From Amycolatopsis acidicola (GTDB lineage Bacteria; Actinomycetota; Actinomycetes; Mycobacteriales; Pseudonocardiaceae), in NCBI RefSeq assembly GCF_007713735.2, contig NZ_VMNW02000005.1:1-64000 (forward strand): a DNA stretch of 64,000 bases. Direction: 5' to 3'. This document shows positions 58,009 to 64,000 of the stretch, one piece after another (within the stretch, counting starts at the first letter, position 1; each line of letters opens with the position of its first letter). Position numbers and translations under genes: made by a program. The notes under the pieces were generated by a model. The model was not told where the DNA came from. It worked only from the letters and a program-made list of their open reading frames with translations, and made no database searches.

Positions 58009-58668
58009 ATGAGGCGGATGTCGCGCCAGACGACCGCGGCGGGCCGGCGTGACCCGCTCGCGGGCGGCCTGCGGAAGCTGCCGGTGCAGGAGCGGTCGCG
58101 GGCGATGGTGGCGCAGGTGCTGGAGACGGCGGCCGAGCTGGTCGAGAACCTCGGCTACGAGGCCGTGGTGGGGTCGCCCACCCTGTTGCTGGAGAAGTCG
58201 GGCGTCAGCCGGGGTTCCTTCTACGCGTTCTTCGAGTCGCCCGAACGCGTGCTCGAAGAGCTGTGCTACCGGCAGATACAGGCCTCGACGGAGGGACTCG
58301 AACGCGTCCTGCGTGCTCGTCCTGGCCGGCACTGGACCGAGATCGTCGACATCCTCATCGGCTACTACACCGACGAGCACCGCACCCCGCTGATCCGGGA
58401 ACTGTGGGTGCGGCAGAACCTGACCGGGCGCATGCGCGCGCTCGACGAGATCTGCATCGACGAGTGGGCCGGCCACCTGCTGCGCGAGTTCCGCCGGCAC
58501 GCACCCCTGTTCGCCGAACTCGAGCAGGCGCACGTCAGTGTGGCCCTCCACGCGATCGAACGGCTCTTCCAGTTCGCCTTCACCAGCGACGAAGACGGTG
58601 ACCCGTTGATCATCGACCAGGCCGCCTTCATGCTCACGCAGTTCTTCGCCGCCCACGCGAACACCTGA
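58009..58668 (+). CDS. TetR-family regulator, copy 2
   Basis: This 219-residue regulator has the helix-turn-helix LLLEKSGVSRGSFYAFFESP and is nearly superimposable on copy 1 (50731). GGGGG precedes the ATG at 58009; upstream in-frame starts lack such a site. Its promoter carries the same operator as copy 1, so the two proteins may cross-regulate or form mixed dimers. Together they flank the P450 gene cluster. Confidence 0.88.
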   Translation: MRRMSRQTTAAGRRDPLAGGLRKLPVQERSRAMVAQVLETAAELVENLGYEAVVGSPTLLLEKSGVSRGSFYAFFESPERVLEELCYRQIQASTEGLERVLRARPGRHWTEIVDILIGYYTDEHRTPLIRELWVRQNLTGRMRALDEICIDEWAGHLLREFRRHAPLFAELEQAHVSVALHAIERLFQFAFTSDEDGDPLIIDQAAFMLTQFFAAHANT

Positions 58669-58706
58669 GCCGCGGTTTTCGCGACAGATGACGTGAGGAG
58701 TCGTCC

Positions 58707-59564
58707 ATGGTTCAGCCTACTCAGTCCGGCTCGCGGGCTCTCGTGCTCGGCGGGGGAGGTGTGACGGGTATTGCCTGGGAGGTCGGTGTCCTGGCGGGGC
58801 TCAGCTCCCAGGGGATCGATTGGAGCAAAGCCACCTCGGTCATCGGCACCTCGGCGGGCTCGTTCGTCGGGACAGCCGTCGCCGCCGGGTACGACCTGGA
58901 GTGGCTGTTCGCCGCTCAGCTGGTGCCGGACGAGAACGAGGTGGACGTCAAGGCGTCCGAAGACACGATGGCCGCGTGGTGGGCGGCCCTCGCCGAAGGA
59001 GGCGACGATCCGCGCCAGGTCGGCGCTGCCATGGGGCGGATCGCCAAGGCGGCCCCCGAGCCCGTGCCCGCGGCCACCCGCCGCCGGGTCGTGGGTTCCC
59101 GTCTGGTCACCGCCGAGTGGCCGAACGGGTTGAAGGTCACCGCCATCGACGCCGACACGGGCGGACTCAAAGTCTTCGACCAGCACTCGGGCGTGCCGCT
59201 GATCGACGCCGTCTCCGCCAGCGGCGCGGTCCCCGGCGTGTGGCCACTCGAACACTTCCAGGGCCGGTCCTGGGTGGACGGTGGCATGGTGTCCACCACC
59301 AACGCACGCCAGGCCGAGGGCCACGACAGGATCGTGATCCTGGCACCGATGCCTTCGGGCTACGGGAAAATTCCCGGCGCGGCCGAGGATGCCGAGGTAC
59401 TGGCCGAGCGGGCCGAGGTATGTCTCGTCGCTCCCGACGAACAGAGCGTCGAGGCGATCGGCCCCAACCCCTACGATCCCCAGCGCCGCAAGCCAGCGGC
59501 ACAAGCCGGCCGTGCCCAGGGTGAGGCACTGGCCGGCAAGGTGTCGAAGGTGTGGAACCACTAG
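58707..59564 (+). CDS. Patatin-like phospholipase/acyl hydrolase
   Basis: This 285-residue patatin-fold protein has oxyanion loop GGGGVTGIAW (about 15-24), nucleophile in GTSAGS (about 47-52) and the catalytic aspartate in WVDGGMVS. Such enzymes cleave fatty-acyl esters. GAGGAG precedes the ATG. It follows tetR copy 2 by 38 bases and may be co-transcribed. Its stop overlaps the convergent aldehyde dehydrogenase stop within CTAG. Confidence 0.9.
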   Translation: MVQPTQSGSRALVLGGGGVTGIAWEVGVLAGLSSQGIDWSKATSVIGTSAGSFVGTAVAAGYDLEWLFAAQLVPDENEVDVKASEDTMAAWWAALAEGGDDPRQVGAAMGRIAKAAPEPVPAATRRRVVGSRLVTAEWPNGLKVTAIDADTGGLKVFDQHSGVPLIDAVSASGAVPGVWPLEHFQGRSWVDGGMVSTTNARQAEGHDRIVILAPMPSGYGKIPGAAEDAEVLAERAEVCLVAPDEQSVEAIGPNPYDPQRRKPAAQAGRAQGEALAGKVSKVWNH

Positions 59565-60922
59565 AGACCGGTGCTGAAGAAGACGTTCTTCAACTCCGTG
59601 TAGGCCTCCACGGCGTCCGGGCCGAGTTCGCGGCCAAGGCCGGACTGTTTGAAGCCACCGAAGGGCGTGCCGACCCGTACCGAGGTGTAGGAATTGACCG
59701 CCAGCGCGCCGGCGTCGACAGCGCGCGCGACACGCAGCGAGCGGGCCGCGTCGGTGGTCCAGATCGAACCGGCCAGGCCGTACACGGTGTCGTTGGCGCG
59801 GGCCACCGCCTCCTCTTCGGTGTCGAACGCCAGCACGGACACGACCGGGCCGAAGATCTCCTCGCGCGCGGCCGGGTGGTCGTCCTCGATGGGGTGCAAC
59901 ACCGTGGGCGGGAACCAGAACCCGGGGCCTCCCGGCGCGGAGCCACGGAACAGCACGGGCGCCCCGTCGACGTACTCCCGGACCCGGCCGGCCTGCTGCG
60001 CCGAGACGAGCGGTCCCATGTCCGTCTTCTCGTCCAGCGGGTCGCCGACGACGAGGTTCCCGACCACCTTCTCCAGTCTGTCCAGAAAGGACTCCAGCGC
60101 TGGCCGCTGCACGAACACCCGGGACCGGGCGCAGCAGTCCTGGCCGGAGTTGCCGAACACGGCACCGGTCAGCCCGGCCGCCGCCGCGTCCAGGTCGGCG
60201 TCCGCGAACACGAGCGAAGCGGACTTCCCGCCCAGTTCCAGCGTGACCCGCTTGATGTTCTCGGCCGCGCGCCGGGCGATGTCCTTGCCCACCACGGTCG
60301 AACCGGTGAAGGCGATCTTGCCGATGCGCGGGTGTTCGACCATCGCGCGGCCGAGGGTCCGGCCAGGGCCGACGACGACGGTGAGCAGCCCGTCCGGCAG
60401 ACCGGCCGCGGTGGCGATCGCGGCGAGTTCGCGGGCGGTCAGCGGCGTCAGCTCGGCCGGTTTGAGCACAACGGCGTTGCCAGCGGCCAAGGCAGGCGCC
60501 ACTTTCCACGACGCGATGGTGAGCGGAAAGTTCCACGGCGTGATCAGTCCGACCACGCCGATGGGCTCGCGGAACGTCATGTCGACCCCGCCGGCGACGG
60601 GAATCGTCTGCCCCAGCAAGCGTTCCGGTGCGGCGGCGTAGTAGCGGAAGGTGGCCGCGGCGCCCGCGACCGCACCCCGCGCGTCGGTGATCGGCATGCC
60701 GACGTTGCGGGATTCCAGCCGTGCCAGGCGTTCCGCGTGCGCGTCGATCTCGTTCGCGATCGCGTACAGGACTTGCGCGCGGTGCTGCGGCGACGTGGCG
60801 GCCCACTGTTTCTGCGCGGACGCCGCACCCTCCACAATGGAGTCCAGCTCGGCGGTTTCCGTTGTTTCCAGGGTGTCGAGCAGCTGCTCGGTGGCCGGCT
60901 CGAGGATGTCGAGAGTGGTCAT
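59561..60922 (-). CDS. Aldehyde dehydrogenase (PuuC/GabD-like context)
   Basis: This 453-residue enzyme has PWNFPLTIASWK, FTGSTVVGKD, the glutamate in LELGGKSA and the catalytic cysteine in NSGQDCCARS. It overlaps the gamma-glutamyl-hydrolase gene by four bases, so it likely oxidises the aldehyde of a gamma-glutamylated or free amino-aldehyde such as that from GABA or polyamine breakdown. The ATG at 60922 has AAGGAGGA upstream. Confidence 0.92.
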   Translation of the reverse strand: MTTLDILEPATEQLLDTLETTETAELDSIVEGAASAQKQWAATSPQHRAQVLYAIANEIDAHAERLARLESRNVGMPITDARGAVAGAAATFRYYAAAPERLLGQTIPVAGGVDMTFREPIGVVGLITPWNFPLTIASWKVAPALAAGNAVVLKPAELTPLTARELAAIATAAGLPDGLLTVVVGPGRTLGRAMVEHPRIGKIAFTGSTVVGKDIARRAAENIKRVTLELGGKSASLVFADADLDAAAAGLTGAVFGNSGQDCCARSRVFVQRPALESFLDRLEKVVGNLVVGDPLDEKTDMGPLVSAQQAGRVREYVDGAPVLFRGSAPGGPGFWFPPTVLHPIEDDHPAAREEIFGPVVSVLAFDTEEEAVARANDTVYGLAGSIWTTDAARSLRVARAVDAGALAVNSYTSVRVGTPFGGFKQSGLGRELGPDAVEAYTELKNVFFSTGL

Positions 60923-61647
60923 GCGGGCTGGTCCTCCTTGTCCCGGGTCGCCGCGACGGCGACGAAACCGGTCAGTGCGTGGGGCAGGTGCTCGACCTCC
61001 GGATGCCATTGGACGCCGAGGGCGTACTGCCGCCCGGGGAACTCGATGGCCTCCGGGAGCCGGTCGGGGACCGACCAGGCGGTCACGACCGCGCCGGTCC
61101 CGACGGCGTCGATTCCCTGATGGTGATGGGAGTTCACGACCTGTAGCCCGCTGCCCGCGAGCTCCGCGGCGCGGGAGTGCGGGACGACGTCGACCTCGTG
61201 GAAGGTCGCGTCGTCCAGCCGTCCGGGGCTGCGCCGGTGTTCGGCGAACCCGGCGTCGGGCAGGTGCTGGTGCAGGGTGCCGCCCGCGGCGACGTTGAGG
61301 ATCTGCATCCCGCGGCAGATCCCGAGAACGGGGAGGTCACGGGCCAGCGCTGCGCGTGCCAGCACGAGCTCGAAGGCGTCGCGTTCCGGCACGGTCGCTT
61401 CGGTCTTCACGGACTTGGCCGCCCCGTACGTTTCCGGTTCGAGGTCGACGCCGCCCATGAGCAGCAGGCCGTCGACGCGGTCCAGCAAGGGTTCGATGCC
61501 CGTGCCGGGGATCAGGCCGACCGGCAGGCCACCGGCGGACCGCACCTTGTCGAGGTACGTGCCGGGGAGGATCGCGGCGGGCTGCTCCCAGAACCCCCAC
61601 CGGGCGGATTCGAAGGCGGCGCAGAGGCCGATGACGGGCGTCGTCAT
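60919..61647 (-). CDS. Gamma-glutamyl-GABA hydrolase-like class I glutamine amidotransferase (PuuD-like)
   Basis: This 242-residue C26-type hydrolase has MGGVDLEPETYG, the cysteine nucleophile in LGICRGMQ and the histidine-glutamate pair in QWHPEVEHL. PuuD removes glutamate from gamma-glutamyl-GABA in putrescine use. Here it is sandwiched between an aminotransferase and an aldehyde dehydrogenase, and a glutamine-synthetase-like gene is divergent from the operon, matching a Puu-type route. The exact amine is unknown. Confidence 0.9.
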   Translation of the reverse strand: MTTPVIGLCAAFESARWGFWEQPAAILPGTYLDKVRSAGGLPVGLIPGTGIEPLLDRVDGLLLMGGVDLEPETYGAAKSVKTEATVPERDAFELVLARAALARDLPVLGICRGMQILNVAAGGTLHQHLPDAGFAEHRRSPGRLDDATFHEVDVVPHSRAAELAGSGLQVVNSHHHQGIDAVGTGAVVTAWSVPDRLPEAIEFPGRQYALGVQWHPEVEHLPHALTGFVAVAATRDKEDQPA

Positions 61648-61653
61648 GGCGGT

Positions 61654-63027
61654 TCAGGCGATCTCGTCGGCGAACTTGTGCTCCGCCTCGGTCAGGCACC
61701 GGTCGACGATCTCGATCGCGCGTTCGGCCTCTTCCCGCGTCAGGACGAACGGCGGCGCCAGGTGCAGCACGTCCCACACTCGCGTCACGAGGCCCTCCTC
61801 CTGGGTGCGCAGGCCGAGGAACTTGATGAACGGGTGAGAGGTGCCCCAGGCCTCCCGGGTTTCCTTGTCCCGCACGAAATCGATGGCGCACAACAGGCCC
61901 TGACCGCCGCGCACGTCGCCGACCGTCGGGTGGCTGCGCAGCCCCTGCGCCAGCTCGAACAGGTACGTGCCCATCTCGGCCGACCGCTCGACGAGGCGTT
62001 CGCGCTCGAGGATCTCGATGTTCTTGAGCGCGCCCGCGGCCGCGACGGCGTGCCCGCCGAAGGTGATCAGGTGGTTCAGCGCGCGCCCGGACGGCCGGAA
62101 GTCGTCGAAAACGGACGATCGCACCGCGACCGCGGCGATCGGGGCGTAGCCGCTGGAAAGCCCCTTGGCCATGGTCATGATGTCCGGCACCACCCCGTAG
62201 TGCTCGGCGGCGAACAGCTTGCCGGTCCGGCCCCAGCCGGTGATCACCTCGTCCATGATGAGCAGCACGCCGTAGCGGTCACAGATTTCGCGCAGCATCC
62301 GCCAGTAGACGGGCCCTGGCAGGTGGGTCCCGTTGGCCACCGAGATGGGCTCGCCGATGACGGCCGCGACGTTTTCGGGCCCCTGGCTGAGGATCTCCTG
62401 CTCCACGTACTTCGCGCACATGATGTCACCGGCTTCGCCCGCCAGGCCGAAGTCGTTGCGGTAGTGGTTCGGCGACGGCACCTTGCTGACCCCGGCCATG
62501 AACGGCCCGAAGTAGTTCTCGCTGGCGCTGCCGGTCAGGCTCGCCGCGCCGAAAGTCGTGCCGTGGTAGGAACCCCTCCGCGCGATGACCTTGTAGCGCT
62601 TGCCGAAGCCGCGCATCACCTGCACCTGCTTCGCGATCTTCAGCGCGCTCTCCACCGCTTCGGAACCGCCGGAGCAGAGGAACACGCGGTCCAGGTCGCC
62701 CGGCGTCACCGAGCTGATCTTCTCGGCGAGCGTGATGGCCGCGGGGTTGGCCGCGTTGGACGCGGCGGTGTACGCGATCTTCTTGGCCTGTGCGGCCATC
62801 GCGTCGGCGATTTCCGTGCGCCCGTGGCCCGCGGCGACCACGAAGAGCCCGGCGAGGCCGTCGATGTAGGAGTGGCCGCGCACGTCGGTCAGCGTGGAGC
62901 CCCGGCCTTCGACGAAGACGCGGAGACCGCCGTGGGTCAGCTCGTCCCACTCGAGGTCGTTGCTGTGCAGCCACAGGTGCTCCAGCGCGGCGGACTCCAG
63001 TGGCTCCCGGTGCTGCGTCGCGGTCAT
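61654..63027 (-). CDS. Class III (omega) aminotransferase
   Basis: This 457-residue PLP enzyme has CSGGSEAVESALKIAK, SYHGTTFGA, the aspartate in LIMDEVITGWGRTG and the cofactor lysine in TMAKGLSSGY. It transfers an amino group from an omega-amino acid, a diamine or an amine to a keto acid. AAGGAG precedes the ATG. It leads the three-gene operon with the PuuD-like and aldehyde dehydrogenase genes and is divergent from the second glutamine-synthetase-like gene. Confidence 0.93.
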   Translation of the reverse strand: MTATQHREPLESAALEHLWLHSNDLEWDELTHGGLRVFVEGRGSTLTDVRGHSYIDGLAGLFVVAAGHGRTEIADAMAAQAKKIAYTAASNAANPAAITLAEKISSVTPGDLDRVFLCSGGSEAVESALKIAKQVQVMRGFGKRYKVIARRGSYHGTTFGAASLTGSASENYFGPFMAGVSKVPSPNHYRNDFGLAGEAGDIMCAKYVEQEILSQGPENVAAVIGEPISVANGTHLPGPVYWRMLREICDRYGVLLIMDEVITGWGRTGKLFAAEHYGVVPDIMTMAKGLSSGYAPIAAVAVRSSVFDDFRPSGRALNHLITFGGHAVAAAGALKNIEILERERLVERSAEMGTYLFELAQGLRSHPTVGDVRGGQGLLCAIDFVRDKETREAWGTSHPFIKFLGLRTQEEGLVTRVWDVLHLAPPFVLTREEAERAIEIVDRCLTEAEHKFADEIA

Positions 63028-63066
63028 CGGCCGGCTCCTTCGTGCGGGGGAAGTCGCTCCGAAATT

Positions 63067-63083
63067 GGAGCGTGTGACACTCC
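63067..63083. promoter_or_regulatory. Imperfect palindrome in the aminotransferase/ligase divergent promoter
   Basis: GGAGCGTGTGACACTCC has GGAG.GT/AC.CTCC symmetry and lies 40 bases before the aminotransferase start. It is a candidate regulator site. Confidence 0.4.
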
Positions 63084-63142
63084 TTTTGTAAGCGAGCAGC
63101 GGTCAGGAAGTCAAGGCTGGTTTCTTGTGCGCCGAGGTCGCG

Positions 63143-63167
63143 TCTGTTAGAAAAGGATTCTGTTAGA
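63143..63167. repeat. Nine-base direct repeat in the same divergent promoter
   Basis: TCTGTTAGA occurs at 63143-63151 and 63159-63167, with a 16-base offset, 35 bases before the ligase ATG. It could be a regulator site read on one face of the helix or part of a promoter. Confidence 0.4.
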
Positions 63168-63201
63168 CTCCTTTAGTTCCGGCGACGAAGGGACCCGAGG
63201 C

Positions 63202-64000
63202 ATGACCGCGCCCACCACGGCGGCCGGGCAGGCCGGCGAAATACCCGCCGGCACCCGGTCGCTCCTGCTGCTGTTCCCCGACCTCCAGGGCAACCTCCGC
63301 GGCAAGATGCTCGATCCCGCGCTCGTCGGCACCGCCCGCGCGCGGGCCGAGGGGCTGCCGACGACGGACCTGCTGCTCGCCGTCGACCCGCGTGACGAGC
63401 CGATCACCACTTTGTCGGCGATGGGGCTCAAGGGTGGCGCGAAGGACCTGTTGCTCAGGCCCGACTTCGCCACACTCCGTACCGTGCCGTGGTTTCCCGG
63501 CTGCCGACTCCTGCTGGGCGACCTGCACGAAGCCGACGGATTGCCGTGTGAGGTCAGTCCTCGACAGGTGCTGCGACGCGCGCTCGGCGCGCTGGCGGAT
63601 CAGGGGCTGAGCCTGAAGGCGGCGTTCGAGTTCGAGTTCCGGCTGTTCCGCCAGGACAGCTGGGAGCCGGCCAGTACCGGGCTCAGCTACAGTCCTTCGA
63701 CTCTGGCCGAGGTCGCCGGGTTCGTTGACACGCTCCGGCGTTACGCGGACGACCTCAGGCTGGGCCTGTGCGTCGTGCACACCGAAGGAGCACCCGGCCT
63801 CGTCGAGGTCAACGTCGATCCGCAGGACGGCCTGGCCGCGGCGGACACCGCCGCGCTTCTGCGGCTGGCTGCGGTCGAAGCGGCGCGGCAGCACGGCCTG
63901 CGAGCGAGCTTCCTGGCAAAACCCGTTGCGGGCGAAGAAGGTTCCAGCGCACACGTCCATTTCTCGTTGTGGGACGGGGACGGCACCAACGCGCTCGCCG
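63202..64000 (+). CDS. Glutamine-synthetase-like ligase, second copy (runs off the window)
   Basis: The first 266 residues are present; the gene continues past the end. Visible are an N-terminal beta-grasp region (PDLQGNLRGKML), the metal glutamates in FEFEFRLF, and FLAKPVAGEEGSSAHVHFSL, the counterpart of the GSGMHxHxS loop. Divergent arrangement with a Puu-like operon points to a gamma-glutamyl-amine ligase (PuuA or GlnA3 type) instead of housekeeping GlnA. Its N-terminal half differs clearly from the copy at 49249. Confidence 0.88.
   Translation, partial: MTAPTTAAGQAGEIPAGTRSLLLLFPDLQGNLRGKMLDPALVGTARARAEGLPTTDLLLAVDPRDEPITTLSAMGLKGGAKDLLLRPDFATLRTVPWFPGCRLLLGDLHEADGLPCEVSPRQVLRRALGALADQGLSLKAAFEFEFRLFRQDSWEPASTGLSYSPSTLAEVAGFVDTLRRYADDLRLGLCVVHTEGAPGLVEVNVDPQDGLAAADTAALLRLAAVEAARQHGLRASFLAKPVAGEEGSSAHVHFSLWDGDGTNALA

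Overview
The window is high-GC, uses many GTG starts, and carries an actinobacterial gene set: ftsX-smpB, an ssrA with a -YALAA tag, a HisKA_3-type sensor kinase with a LuxR-type regulator, and Rieske/P450 catabolic genes. I infer a Pseudonocardiaceae member, most likely Amycolatopsis or a close relative. This is judged from gene content and style only, not from a database search.

Left part (1-18.4 kb), core-like: ftsX and smpB, an amidohydrolase, a membrane acyltransferase, a divergent marR/cupin pair with two operators, a two-component system with an extra sensor protein, ssrA with its terminator, hutH, a PiT phosphate transporter with a small membrane partner, a DLH-type hydrolase, the helicase gene hrpB coupled to a solute-binding lipoprotein gene, a MauE-like/DsbA-like pair, and tRNA-Ala(GGC). 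Ten copies of a 17-bp imperfect palindrome lie only in this part (4.9-14.2 kb), two of them in frame inside hrpB.

Junction (18.4-18.9 kb): directly after the tRNA are a 7-bp tandem repeat, a decayed IS3-type transposase fragment and the C-terminal stub of a vanillyl-alcohol-oxidase-like flavoprotein. This looks like a rearrangement scar at the edge of accessory DNA.

Right part (18.9-64 kb), almost entirely catabolic and built from tightly overlapping operons. (1) An IclR gene faces a ten-gene operon: NitT/TauT-type ABC importer, IlvD/Edd dehydratase, alpha/beta hydrolase, FAD oxidoreductase, aconitase-X large and small subunits, and an SDR. (2) At 29.6-50.7 kb is a set of operons marked by pairs of an nTGGATCCnA-like palindrome, always 21 bp apart centre to centre. 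The pairs stand before a cytidine-deaminase-like gene, two operons encoding a split oligopeptide-type importer with amidohydrolases, a creatininase-family protein, an aldehyde dehydrogenase and a PLP-FAD fusion enzyme, and the gntR/cyclase promoter. The last operon encodes a cyclase-family hydrolase, a gamma-glutamyltransferase-like protein, a copper amine oxidase, a Rieske oxygenase and a glutamine-synthetase-like ligase. (3) At 50.7-58.7 kb two nearly identical TetR genes, each with the same operator in its promoter, bracket a ferredoxin-NADP reductase, a flavodoxin, an amino-acid permease, a cytochrome P450 with an unusual I-helix, a cupin and a phosphotriesterase-like hydrolase. (4) At 58.7-64 kb are a patatin and a Puu-like set: class III aminotransferase, gamma-glutamyl-GABA-hydrolase-like protein, aldehyde dehydrogenase and a second, truncated, glutamine-synthetase-like gene.

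Together the right part suggests uptake and breakdown of amine, amide or N-methyl compounds, partly through gamma-glutamylated intermediates. The substrates cannot be read from the sequence.
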